Source: Amphibalanus amphitrite | Taxonomy: Eukaryota > Arthropoda > Thecostraca > Balanomorpha > Balanidae | Direction of reading: 5' to 3' | DNA length: 64,000 nucleotides | Assembly: GCF_019059575.1 (NCBI RefSeq) | Contig: NW_024882864.1 | Coordinates: forward strand, 111,639-175,638 | Part shown: positions 1 through 10,737 of the stretch, piece after piece | Layout: each line of letters begins with the position of its first letter | Position numbering within the stretch: position 1 is the first letter of the stretch | Made by a program: the position numbers and the translations under genes | The notes under the pieces: generated by a model | The model's input: only the letters and a program-made list of their open reading frames with translations | What the model was told of the DNA's origin: nothing | Databases searched by the model: none

Positions 1-2
1 CT

Positions 3-365
3 TACCACATCTCCTGCGGCTACCTGAGGGTTTCAGTCAACCCATGGATCCCGGCGCCGACTCTTTGCAGCCATTGCTGGGAGGTCGGCTCCCACACCGC
101 GCGCTCATGTCGCCGCCGTTCACCCAAGTGTGGCCGCTGTGGCCGGTCTAACCATGTGGCGGGCGACTGTCCGGCAGAGACCCCCTCCTGCCGTCAGGCC
201 CATCCGGCGTGGGACTCGAATTGTCCGGCACGAGTAGACGCTAGGGACTGGCACCGATCCGTGCAAAAAGAGCGTCGCGATGCCCACCGCGCCGCGAGTC
301 GCCAAGCACCTTCCGTCCAATGGCCGTTGAACCCAGCCGAGTTGCTGCTAGTTGCTACCCTCTGA
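3..365 (+). pseudogene. LINE ORF1 C-terminal fragment (zinc-knuckle Gag-like protein)
   Basis: An open frame runs in from the left edge (frame starting at base 3) and stops at 363-365. It encodes a cysteine-rich stretch with the spacing of the triple CCHC zinc knuckles in ORF1 of Jockey/I-type non-LTR retrotransposons: C-x2-C-x5-H-x4-C near bases 66-110, then C-x2-C-x4-H-x4-C near 129-170, then a shortened third knuckle ending in the CP motif usual for these proteins. The first knuckle has one extra residue and the third lacks a cysteine pair, so this is probably a decayed copy. An arginine-rich basic tail follows. The protein would bind the element RNA. No reverse transcriptase follows downstream; the sequence changes to unrelated repeats after 365. 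The family is inferred from cysteine spacing only. Confidence 0.55.
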
Positions 366-997
366 AGCAGCGTGACCACTCCTTGGGATTTATCCCAAGA
401 TCTTGGGAATTCAGCCTCCGTCTTGGGATCTTGGGAAATGACACCAAAGCTTGGGATATGGAGCTCACCGAGCATTTCCGGCTTTTTCAACGAAAACATT
501 TCGAAAAATGCAAATCCTCAAAAAATGTCAAAGTTAAATTCATACTTATATGTAATCAGAAATCATAGCAATTAGGTATTTGAAATGCTGATGGCCTCAT
601 AGCACTTGCACATATCATCTAGTTTTTCAAAAGATATTCATCCCGAGTCCTGAAGTCCTTGGCCTTGGCATGGAATAAAAACAAAAGCGTTTGCGGCGGG
701 AACGCGGGAGCTGGGAGCGCGTCAGGGGTGTTGGCGACGGTAATCCGCCTGAACTTCTAACGTGAATGTGTTTATTACGTTATCTAATCATTATTATTAA
801 CCATGTATTTAGAATATTGTTTCAATAACGTACGACGTACTATCAAGGCTTACAAAATGTTCGCTCCGGTGAATACCTAGCGACATTTTGATCTTCACTT
901 TCCTTCGTGCATGGAGAAGCAGTGCTCTGATTGATTGCTACCTAATTATTGTCCCTCTAACTGGTATGCTGAAAGATAAAAAATGAAGGAATACCGA
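366..997. other. intergenic, no gene seen
   Basis: Bases 380-460 hold several imperfect copies of the 8-mer CTTGGGAT. The rest is AT-rich sequence without a reading frame or a repeat boundary I can place. Confidence 0.5.
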
Positions 998-2242
998 ATA
1001 ACCCTCGCCCGTATTGATTGGTGTTTTGCCAGCCGCGAACCTATAAGGGGGATCCGTTGGACCCCCTTGCCGTTTGGCCCCTGATCGAACTAGAGCTTCG
1101 TAGAAAAAAAAACGAGCGTGCTGCCCGTGACGAGATGAAGCCGATGATCAGTGGCGCGGGAACTATTTTCTGGCTGGGGGGGGGGGGGGCCGCCTGATAT
1201 TTTTCGGTCTCGGTCAAAATAGAGATCAACCTAGGGTACCCCTAAATCTAGTTTTCTCACCGTTTTTAGGCCACTTATTTTTCACCTTTTGCAGTGGCGC
1301 GGGAACTATTTTTTACGGGGGGGAGACTCATCTCACATTTTGTGGAACAGCGTTTATATCCCTAGCATGTGTGCGGCGTTTGCCAGCTTCTAATGTGTAG
1401 GGGGGGGGTCGGTTGGACCCCCCCCCTTGCCGTTTGGCCCCTGATCGAGCTAGAGCTTCGCGGAAAAAACGAGCGTGTTGCCCGTGACGAGAGGAAGCCG
1501 ATGATACCCAATTTTAAGGTCCTAGGTCATTGGTTGACCTTCCAGGTCAGGTCAATGACCCAAAGTCGGGAAAATCGGGACCTGTTAGAAAGTCGTAAAG
1601 TGTGGCTGCTAAGGGGTTTTTCGGGGTGCTGATCACGAATATCGTGTTATTTTTTATCACAGATGATGTCTTGAGGCATTTAGACCAGGTCGGGTCAGGT
1701 CAGGTCAGGTCAACCAGTAGGCGTCGTAACGGGTATTCGTAGTACGTGTCAACCGCCTCTGACAGCTTCGTAACATGTTACGAAGTCACCAAAACTACTT
1801 CGTAAATGTTCAAATGGTTGCTAAATTCGAATCCAGCTCCAAAAACTAGCCTAGAAACATGTAAAACTCGAAAAAGTGACCCGAGGTCACCCGAGGTCAC
1901 CAAAGGTCAATGACCTGACCTGACCTTCAGGTGACCTTGACACACACGGGAATAACATCAAATCACATGTTTGAACGTTTGAAACCACGAAAAGCTTGCA
2001 AACACGCGGCTAGTGCGAGCCGACATACGCGAAATCGCGATTCCGGCCAAACATGGTCTCGGAAAAGAGGTCACAGGTCAAAGGTCATTTGGGTCAGGGT
2101 CATGAAATTTTCAGGGTAGGTGTCAAATTGATCAATGCGAGGGTACTGAAAGTTTCGTCGCGATCGGCCGCTTTTTACGCGAGTTATTCGCGAAAAACCA
2201 TGGGGGGGGTCCATTCGACCCCCCTACACATGCGAGGGATAT
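998..2242. mobile_element. decayed TTAA-family MITE, copy 1
   Basis: The left end reads ATAACCCTCGCCC, close to the TTAACCCTCGCCC end of intact copies. The right end near 2231 reads GCGAGGGATA. Near both ends a G run faces a C run over a few bases (about 1046-1069 and 2202-2226), the hallmark of this family. The interior has repeated GGTCA units (for example 1688-1711 and 1870-1945). Bases 1046-1150 are repeated at about 1400-1505, so the left arm is internally duplicated. No transposase is present. Both outer target sites have drifted from TTAA. Confidence 0.55.
1046..1505. repeat. direct duplication of about 105 bp inside MITE copy 1
   Basis: The block at 1046-1150 (G run, GTTGGACC, C run, then TTGCCGTTTGGCCCCTGATC) recurs at about 1400-1505 with few changes. 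Between them lies sequence shared with a hAT element at about 52580-52640 (shared core CCTAGGGTACCCC). Confidence 0.7.
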
Positions 2243-2631
2243 ACCTACCTATATAGCTGCATCAGCGTCCGGTTAACGCCCAGAAAACGAAGTTATTTAT
2301 TCTAGTCCTAGCCATAATTGCACGCGTCCCTTGTAATGTATAACGAAAAACAAATAGATACTACATATAAGCCCTAGCGTCCAGTCTAGAACATCACTGA
2401 GCCAAAAAAAAAAAAAAAAAAACGCGAGGACCCGAACAAGTAAGTGGTTTCTACGGTCAGCTGTTTATTAAAAACTAAATGGCATGAGATTAAGGTCAAT
2501 CAAGAGTGCCACCGCGAGATGGATGAAGCCGAGGAACACGTCTTCGCAGATGACATAGTCGCCCAGCACATACAAGGCGACAAACGTAGCACTGAGTACA
2601 CTCCGACGCCTTACGCCGCCCAAGTGACTGC
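2243..2631. other. non-coding stretch with A20 tract
   Basis: A run of about 20 A lies at 2403-2422. On the minus strand an AATAAA-like signal lies at about 2464-2470, just downstream of the hAT transposase fragment, and could have served as its polyadenylation signal. Nothing else is recognised. Confidence 0.4.
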
Positions 2632-3259
2632 TCACGTCGCTCCGAAGACTGTCATGCGCTCCTGACTGCGCCTCACGAATTCGGCTGCCATCTTTTCGAG
2701 ACTGATAGCGCCTGTTCGCTCGGAGTGGACGTGAGGCAGCGCTAGATGGGTGAGCCTGGCCTGGCTGATAGTGCCGCGCGTCCACGTCTTCAGCCGCCGC
2801 AGGTACGAGAAGCTCTGTTCTGCCGAAGCGACGGTGGAAGGCTGACTGAGCAGCAGACTCAGAAACTTCCGTACCTCGCTCAGCATCTTTCTCGAAGCGC
2901 CGTCAAGGCACGCCAGCTTCCTGGCAGCGGCATGCAAAGTCAACGGCTGTTTGTCGTCGTCAAAGGCGCCTGAGAAGACCGTCAGCTGGGCTTTGAGCTT
3001 ATCCACTGCTATTGATGGTGGCAAGTGCAGCGAGGTTTGGTCCGCCAGGGCACTGTCGGAGCTCAATGCGCTTAAAAACGCCACCTCGCGCTGAGAAGCG
3101 ATTTTGAGACCATCACTTGCGAAGCGCTCATCGAGGGCCCTGAGCATAACGTCGAGGGCCTCCACTGTAGGGTGTGTCACTAATCGCAATGCAAGGTGCT
3201 CCATCGATTTTATTGTGCTCCACTCATGTGGAAAGGGCGTGGCATTGTTAATTTCCCGC
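2632..3259 (-). pseudogene. hAT transposase C-terminal fragment (dimerisation domain)
   Basis: A minus-strand frame ends at 2632 and runs back to 3259, where a hAT element interrupts it. The predicted protein has the hAT C-terminal dimerisation region at about residues 150-200 of the 228-residue frame: a leucine-rich stretch, the S-x-A-E motif with glutamate at 167 (the third acidic catalytic residue of hAT transposases lies in this motif), then S-F-S. It resembles the ZMYM1-like/hAT group common in arthropods. The first 20 or so residues of the open frame come from the inserted element, not the transposase. The DNA beyond 5868 does not continue the domain in frame, so the upstream part is lost or was spliced. 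It is a relic with no preserved N-terminus. Confidence 0.7.
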
Positions 3260-3489
3260 CAGTGGCGCAGCCAGGGGGGGGGGGGTGAAAGGGGTGAGAT
3301 CTCACCCCCGTCTCTCATCCTAGGGGCCCACCGTCGATTCGAACTGTAACGTTATGCAGCCTGACAATTTTTTATCACTAATGTCAAGGTCCGTCATAGG
3401 ACTGAAAAACAGTCTTCAGGCATGATAGCCCCCCCCCCCCTTTAGGATTTTTAGTCCCATTTTATTATTTAAGGGGGTACATCCAAGGC

Positions 3490-4270
3490 CCGATTGAACT
3501 AATCCAAGGCCTAGGAGGGCCCGTTCCATGGCATGAGAGGGCCATTTCAGGCCTGAGTGGGCCCATTTCAGGTCTGTGAGGGCCCATTTCAGGCCTGAAG
3601 GGGCCCAGTTGAAGCTTGAGAGGGCCCATTTCAGGCCCTAGAGGGCCTGTTTGAGGCTTGAGAGGGGCCCATTTCAGGTCTAAGAGGGCCCATTTGATGC
3701 CTGTGAGGGCCCATTTCAGGCTTGAGGGGGTCCATTTCAGGCCCTAGAGGGCATGTTTGAGGCCTGATAGGGCCCATTTCAGGTCTCAGAGGGGCCATTT
3801 CAGGCCTGAGGGGGCCCATTTCAAGCTTGAGAGGGCATGCCCTAGAGGGCCTGTTTGAGGCCAGAGAGGGCCCGTTTGAGGCCAGAGAGGGTCCGTTTGA
3901 GGCCTGAGAGGGGCCCATTTCAGGCATAAGAGGCACCATTTCAGACCTGAGAGGGCCCAGTTACGGTATGAGGGAGCCCTTTTTCGACATGATAGGGACC
4001 ATTTCCGGGCTGAGGGGGCCCATTTCAGGTCAGAGAGGGCTAATGTCAGGCCTGAGAGGACCCATTTCAGGTCCTTGAGGTCCTATTTGAGGCCTGAGAG
4101 CCTGAGAGGGGCCCACTTCAGGTCTGAGAGGGCTAATGTTAGGCCTGAGAGGGCCCATTTCAGGCCCTAGAGGACCTAGTTGAGGTCTGAGAGGGTCCAC
4201 TTCAGGCCTGAGAGGGGCCCATTTCAGGTCTGAGAGGGCCCAGTTCAGGCCTGAGAAGACTCATCCCAGG
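3490..4270. repeat. 21-bp minisatellite inside hAT element (a)
   Basis: Tandem units of about 21 bp, consensus GGGCCCATTTCAGGCCTGAGA, run for roughly 36 copies with substitutions. As 21 is a multiple of three, the minus strand reads as a 7-residue repeat (open frame 3631-3939), which is a by-product and not a gene. Confidence 0.85.
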
Positions 4271-4559
4271 AATGAAAGGATCATCCTATCCTATGTGTGG
4301 GAGGGTCCACACCGGTCCACACCGGTCCGTGATGGCTCCAAACTGACACCTGTGACCTGAGGCTCCTGCACCGGCTTTTGAGGGGCCCACCGACCTCTGA
4401 TAGCCACCACGCAGGTCTCAAAAGACCATGTCGATTGTTGATATCTAAACCTCCAAGTCTTGGAAGGTCTGTGCTCTATGCAGATTCTTGATGGCTTTAC
4501 GTGGGCTTGTAAACATCCCGAACTGGCTCTAGACTAGCTCGACAGCGCCCCGCAGAGCA

Positions 4560-5600
4560 GCGCCCCAGGTTTTCCAGTTTTACGCCCCTGAGGGGTGTTT
4601 GAATATTCCCTTCTAACCTGACTCCAGGGTCACGTAGCGACAAGTGCGGCGGTAGGCGGCTTTCTAAAGAGCGTCGAAAATCATGGAGAAATTACTTCAG
4701 TCATGTTGCAGTTCACACCAAAGCCCACGTCATCATGTTCATCGAAGGAGAAGTTTCGCCTATTTCGACACTCGAGGACATATATAAGCTAAAGCGCTGA
4801 AAGTGGGTTCGATAGCTCTCTAACGCGTGCAATCAGCCATGGGGGGGGGGGGCGTATCGGCCAAACCCGATCATAATTTAAGAAGGCTAGAAAGACGAGA
4901 AAAGCAACAGATAGCTGTAGGATGTTTCAGAATCGTAGAGCCAGAGGTCATTTTTCGATTATGTCATCGCTGAGGTCATTAAAGATGAAATTATGATGAA
5001 ATTATGATAAACACAAAGACAAGATTGCGACGAAAAAATTCATGTTTTTATATTTTCACAAATAATCGTATAACTCGTGAACCAAAGAGCTAAGAGCTTC
5101 GCGAAACAACTCATTCGATAGGCCTTTCAAAACGCTTTCGCTTTTAAGATTTGACCTCAATGCCTCATGCCAATGGTTTGGCAACAGAGCAGAGGGCAAA
5201 ACCATCTAAATAGTCGCATTTTACCAAAATAGTTTTGCTAAGAATTTTTGCAAGAACTTTGGTAAGAAAAAATATGAGACATTTACTTTGTCATCATTCT
5301 CTTGTTAACATGCATCGAATGTTAACCTATAATTTCACATAAAAAGTTCAACTTCTAAATGTGACCGCAGATCGTTAGGTTAGGTTAGGTTAGGTTAGGT
5401 TAGGTTAGGTTAGGTTAGGTTAGGTTAGGTTATTGACAAGTTCATGATGGTCATCAACTGATCCGTATAGATGATTAACACCTTCAAGACAATTTCATTA
5501 CTCTACCTCGTCTCCTATATCAAAAGTAATAGTCGAAAAACTGATGTTGAGCTCTTTTAAAAGCTTTTTGACCTAGCCCGACCATTTGAGTGGCCGCTGG
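4560..5600. mobile_element. strongly decayed TTAA-family MITE inside hAT element (a)
   Basis: Bases 4570-4720 match the left arm of the intact copy at 62721-63854 (shared tract TTCTAAC, then GGGTCACGTAGCGACA or a close variant). Further in lie GAGGTCATTTTT-type half sites near 4945-4980. The ends are too worn to place, and the (TTAGG)n tract lies within it. Confidence 0.45.
5375..5429 (+). repeat. (TTAGG)11 telomere-type repeat
   Basis: Eleven uninterrupted TTAGG units. TTAGG is the ancestral arthropod telomere repeat. The tract is internal, within the hAT element, so it is an interstitial copy and not a chromosome end. Confidence 0.95.
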
Positions 5601-5868
5601 CCATCAATTGCACGCTGTCCATCAAATATGAGCAGAATGGTCGTGTTTCTGTAAATATGCTGTTGTTTTTTACGTGCCTCTTCAGATCAAGAGATATTTG
5701 TCCTTTTCCCCGATTTGGCTGGTATGGTAATGATCAGGACAATGATCTGACCTTTCGTTGTTGGTAAGGGGCCCCATTAGGTTGAGGGGGGCCCACTTTG
5801 CTGGGGGGCCCATCACGAACGTCTCTCACCCCCGTCGCCAGAGTTCTGGCTGCGCCACTGTTTCCCGC

Positions 5869-7439
5869 AAATTTTAACCCCCAGGCGGCGCCGAGCGAGA
5901 GAAGTTTGCCCTATCTCACAACATAGGCGACCCTAGCGCCCCTGGCGGCTGTTTGCGAAACTTACAGGCCGTTGACTGTATGGGCTTATCCCTGCTCTCT
6001 GTAAGCGCGTCTAGGGACAAATAATAGTATGGGCAGATTGCAGAGAGTGCAAGCTAAGTGACGAATGCCTATAATGAATACAATATATTGTCACAGGGGC
6101 CCAGGAACATTCTTCAAGTTGGGGTGCAAGCCCAAAATACCTGACATGACGCATATGAAATAGTAGCGTAGTCAGGGGGTCCCAGGAGGCACGTGCCATC
6201 TAGTCCCCCCCTATCGCATTCAGAGGACCCCTCGGGTCGGAGGGGCTCTGTGGCACCAGTTTACCGCTCAGGGTCTATGCTGGCCATATTTCGATTCAGA
6301 AAGAATAGGGCTCGTAACAGCACCTCGTGAGTCCAAAGAAGCCTCACTAAATTGTCCATGAGGGTTACACGCCGGCTTCTGAAGGCTACTGGCGGCCTCT
6401 GAGGGCCCTTTACCGGCCTCTTATGGCCGCTAGCGTGCCTCTGAGAGTCCTTGCCGGCCCAAGAGGGGCCATATCTAGGGCCTTACGCCAACCTGTAATC
6501 AGTAATGGCCTCACACCAATGTCTCTGACGGCCCCATTACGACGACTGTGAGACTGAGGGCCTTCACTGGTGCTTCTGAGAGCCCACCCGGCCATAAAGA
6601 CCCCTGCGGTACCAACTGACCTCTGAGGGTCCACGCTGACTATATTTCAGCTGAGAAAGACCTCACAGGTCTCGTAAGAGCACCTCATGAGCCCCTAAGT
6701 AGCCACACTAAGATCTCCGTCAGGGTCTACGCCGGCTTCTGAGGATCCCATGACGGAGACCGTGAGGGCCCTCAGCAGGGCCTCTGAGGGTTCACAACCA
6801 GCACCTCTGAGAGACCCACACCAGTGCACGATAGGACCGCGGCCGGAATTAGCGCGACATTGGTGGATTTGGCGACCTTTCCCAAATTGAGTTAAACTGT
6901 GTCGCGTAGTTCAGAAATGTCCATGGACCACGAATCTGCAAATATTTTTCGTCCATAGTGCACAGCGTCCGCGCCACATCAGCCCAAACACAAAGTTTTG
7001 TGCCAAGCATCGTAGACCCGTTTTCGTACGGAGAAAAATAGCATCTAAAAAATATATCTATTAGACGGTTTTATCAATATTTTCGACGTCTAACCTGATA
7101 GTTTAGACCATGGGCTACACGATGGAAGAAAAAACTCAAAGCGGAATCTATAAATACGCTTCAAATGTTAAGTTTTTTGGTGCTTTAAAAATTGTGAGTT
7201 AATTTTACTGTTATAGATATTCTGGAATGCCGATATAAAAAGTCCCGCAAGGTCCCGCTGTTCTTTTATCAATATGGTGTTTACCAATCAATTGCCTTTC
7301 AGAAAATGTATAATTTAGCTGCGTCAGCCTGCGGCAGCGAAAATGAGGGGCATTTTTTACTCCAGGTCGCCGCGGCCGGGAGCCGCGAGTAACAGAACCT
7401 CAGGAACCGAACAAGGTTGCCAAGTAGGTACCAACTATA
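5869..7439. repeat. no gene; degenerate minisatellite-like block at about 6230-6840
   Basis: From about 6230 to 6840 a loose repeat of roughly 30 bp recurs, built around CTCTGAGGGCCC and CACCAG or CCGGC. The same family returns at about 9050-9640. Bases 5869-6230 and 6840-7439 contain nothing I can name. Confidence 0.5.
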
Positions 7440-8638
7440 TTAACCTTCGCCCTGGTGGGGGGGGGGGCCATTTTGGCCCCCCCCCTGTGGTTTTTCAGCG
7501 ATAACTCAGAAACCACTTGAGTTAGCGCCCTGAAACTTTGTATAGCTGTTTATTCAACATTTTTACATCATGTCCTGTTTTGGGGGGTTCGGGTCAGGTC
7601 AGGTCAGGTCACAAGGTCACCAAAACTGACACCACCTCTAAAAAAGTTCAAAGCTCTCTCAAAGGCACAGCTTTTATCCGATCGATGTAAAATTTACAGT
7701 ACTTGAAGATGTCACCCAGCTCTACAAAATGGCTATCTCGGATTTTTTATAAATGTGACCTAAGGTCAGGTCAGGTCATCGCTGCTCCCCATTATAAGTC
7801 AATGGGAGAATCGAAAAGTAGTTGTTTTTCAGCTAAATCGGGCGTGATTGATCCTATATTTCGTTATTGAAGTGTCTTGGGTCAGCAAATCACAGCCCAT
7901 GTGAAACCATTTGCTTGTGACCTCGCTGAGGTCACGCTAGGTCATCTCCCTGGTCACCAGAGGTCACCAGCGGTTTTTCTGCACTTACTTGTTATTGAAT
8001 AGAGATAGAGACTCCGTTCGACGTTTATCGTGTTTGTCTCGTCAATGCGGATCGAATGATATGCAGCATGACCTATTTCGGTAAGGTCATGACCTTGACC
8101 TGAGGTCAAATTTTCAAAATGACCTTTCGAGGTCAAGCTATATATCATTCGACGCGTCTCGACGAGCCAAGCACGATGGTGCATGAATCGTTTCTCTATT
8201 TTCTCGTGAATGCATGCTATAGTTAAAAACATTTTCAACAAAATTTGCCAAGTTGACCTTGCATGACCTCTGTAGGCCAAACCGTTGAGCTGAGGTCAAA
8301 TCTGACGAACCTTGGCGAAAGAGCTTGAAAAGAGCTATCGATTGCTTTTTTCCGCGGCTCTCTAGCTCTTCTAGTTTCCGAGCTACAGCGGAATATGTCC
8401 GGCAACACCGAAAACACTGAAATTTGACCTATGATGACCTCTAGCGACCTCAATATTGACCTTAGCGAAAAAATGACCGAAATACTTTCGAACGTACTTG
8501 TTATGGGCTTTCGTTTGCTTTTTTCCGCGTCTTCCTAGCCCTCTTCGTTTTCGAGTTAGACGGGGGGGGGTCATTTTGGCCCCCCCCCCCCCCCACCAGG
8601 GCGAAGGTGGCTCAGACCCACACCAGGGCGCGGGTTAA
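7440..8638. mobile_element. TTAA-family MITE, copy 2
   Basis: It begins TTAACCTTCGCCCTGGTGG at 7440 and ends CACCAGGGCGCGGGTTAA at 8638. TTAA is the likely target duplication. Subterminal G run/C run hairpins lie at about 7455-7491 and 8562-8594. The right end carries the inner motif CCAGGGCGAAGGTGG as well as the outer one, so the two ends are unequal. The interior holds many GGTCA units and a perfect AGGTCATGACCT palindrome at 8084-8095. No transposase. TTAA target and C-rich ends fit piggyBac-type mobilisation. Confidence 0.85.
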
Positions 8639-9657
8639 AGTTTTGTCCGGACATATCCATACCTTCTATCGGAGTTTCTGATACACTTTTCTGACCCGTA
8701 ATAAATTTGTTATATAGTCATGTAGGCCATCAGATTCCCATCTTCACGGTTTTGGTGGCTACATTATTTGCTTATCGGAATTTCCGGTGCCGTCATGACC
8801 TGGCCTGACAGGTGCTGCCGTCTTATCACGTGACCGAGCGGAGTCGAGGTCAGGGCAGGTCAACCGATTAATTAATCAATTAATTAATGAATCAATTAAT
8901 GATTAATTAATTAAATTAATCAGAAATTGCTTAGAAAGTACACCGATTACCATTTTTAGGATTCTACCATCCTTTTCATGTGAAAAGCGGGCACGAAATA
9001 CGAAAAAGTACCGATGTCGCGCTAATTTTCGCTCCGGTCCCATTGTGCAGTGGTTCTAAGGGCCCATAAGGACACCACTGAGGGTCCCCCAAGCCAGTGC
9101 CACACCATTTATGCAACCCTATATTGGTGGCTCTGAGGTACCCACACCTGCGCCTGTGAGGGTTCGGCAAAAGCATATCTGACGGCCACCTACCTGCAAC
9201 TCTGAGGGCCCTACACCAGAGACTGAGGGCCGCACTGGCGTCTCAGAGTACCTTGTCGGTATCTAAGGACCCCACAGGGCTTCTGAAAATGCCGCCGGCC
9301 TCTGTGGGCCCCTTGCCGGTCTGAGGTCCCCCTCCCCGGTCATTGAGGGCCCCCTGCCGACTTTTAAAGGGTTCGCACCAGCAGTTCTAAGGGCCACACA
9401 CCCACATGTAACGGACCCACACCAGTGTCTCTGAGGGTCCACAACGGCGTCTGTATTCTGTGAGGACCCTCACCGGCGCTTATGAGGGATTCACACTAGC
9501 ACCTCTGAGGGGTCACACGGGCGTCTGTGAGGACCCCACACCAGTGCCTCTAAAGGCCCCTAATTGGAGGCTCTGAAGGCCCTGCATCGGTGATACTGAG
9601 GGTCCTACCAAAGGCACAACACAAGCCATTAGTCTCCTTCTGAGTCCCACACGCCGT
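8639..9657. repeat. AT repeat and degenerate CTCTGAGGG minisatellite; no gene
   Basis: Bases 8863-8930 are a TTAAT/AATTAATT simple repeat. Bases 9050-9640 are imperfect units of about 30 bp with CTCTGAGGGCCC and CACACCAG, related to the block at 6230-6840. The two blocks flank MITE copy 2 and may be halves of one array split by it. Confidence 0.5.
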
Positions 9658-9832
9658 CCTCCCACCATAGGCGGCGGAACGGGGAGGGCACCGGGGCGCC
9701 GTGCCCCCTCTGATTTGGGCATTTTAACATTAGCCCTATGGGCGTTGCATGGAAAGCATGGGACCAAAAGTCGGCAGTGTCCCCCCCCCCCCTCCACTTA
9801 ATTGAAGGTGTTCCGCCGCTACTGCCTCCCAC
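9658..9832. mobile_element. hAT MITE (b), 9666-9824, with 8-bp TSD
   Basis: The 159-bp element starts CATAGGCGGCGGAAC and ends GTTCCGCCGCTACTG. CCTCCCAC flanks it at 9658-9665 and 9825-9832. Size and ends resemble the 156-bp MITE at 40160-40315. It contains a 13-base C run and no coding capacity. Confidence 0.92.
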
Positions 9833-10116
9833 CGGAGCGAGTAAACCTGTATCAATCAACGACTTTACCACCGTTGTACGTCATAATGTTCTCATCACGC
9901 CAAATCAAATACCATCCTGAACCAAAATGGTCCAGTATAAAATCTGACCTACCAAAGTTATGATCAAGTTCAGATAAAATCAAAGTGGGATGACAATAGC
10001 AGGTGTTCTTAAATGGATGCCGAATCAGCAGAAACCATTCACATGCAAGAGAAATACCTTGTGCTGATGTTTATATAAAAACAGACATGTAGGTCCATAA
10101 AAGGGAGCAGAGATCC
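9833..10116. other. flank of BEL/Pao element 1, nothing recognised
   Basis: Unique-looking sequence between hAT MITE (b) and the target site of the BEL/Pao element. No gene or repeat recognised. Confidence 0.4.
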
Positions 10117-10737
10117 TTCATTGTAGGCGCCGCCGGGAATTAATGTTTTTTTTTTTTTTTTTTGTTCGCTGGGTGGTTCGTTCAGTTGGTGTTTCCGGGA
10201 GTTGAGTTGGAATTGAATGGAAGTAGAACGTCATCAGTGGATCCTCCTTAGTAACAGTCAGCTGGGCGCTGCGTCGCTCCGGTCATGTCCGCGGTGAAAG
10301 TTTGCAGCTTTACTGCTGGAAGGCTCGTATTCTGTCATCTCTAGTGGTGAGTTTGTAGTAATTATTGGTTAAAGGCCCATGTGCGAAAGAGATTGGCCGT
10401 GTATTTACCACAGTATTTTGCGTATGATATTTTGAGTGATGTTGTGTTTTACATAAATTGCGTATTTGTTGGCGTTCTCGTTCCTGAATATTAAAGTGAT
10501 GATGGTGCTGCGCCGCCATGTTTGGTTCATTCCTCGGTTCGAGTGGCGCAGAGGCGCATGCTGTTCGCTGTGGTTTTCGGTGGCCTAGATTTCGCTGTGA
10601 AGTTGGAGCAGCTTAGTCTGAGTTCAGGGGCGGATCCAGGAATTTTCGGGAGGGGGGGGCGGCAAGTCGAAATAGGGGCGACCTGGCAATCCGGGGGCGC
10701 TCCATACAAAGGGGGCGCCAAACCGTCAAAATCGGGA

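Larger units (their letters stand above)
3252..5868. mobile_element. non-autonomous hAT element (a), 3260-5860, with 8-bp TSD
   Basis: The element starts CAGTGGCGCAGCCAG at 3260 and ends CTGGCTGCGCCACTG at 5860, a perfect 15-bp terminal inverted repeat. It is flanked by TTTCCCGC at 3252-3259 and again at 5861-5868. CAG-type ends plus an 8-bp duplication define the hAT superfamily. It sits inside the hAT transposase relic on its left. Cargo is a 21-bp minisatellite, a decayed TTAA-family MITE and a (TTAGG)n tract. No transposase is encoded, so movement needed a source in trans. Confidence 0.93.

Noticed and set aside
5375-5429. Chromosome end
   Set aside because: Only 11 units, with kilobases of sequence on both sides and inside a hAT element.
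7440-8638. Transposase gene inside the TTAA family
   Set aside because: The longest frames are about 108 codons, differ between copies and lack DDD/DDE motifs.
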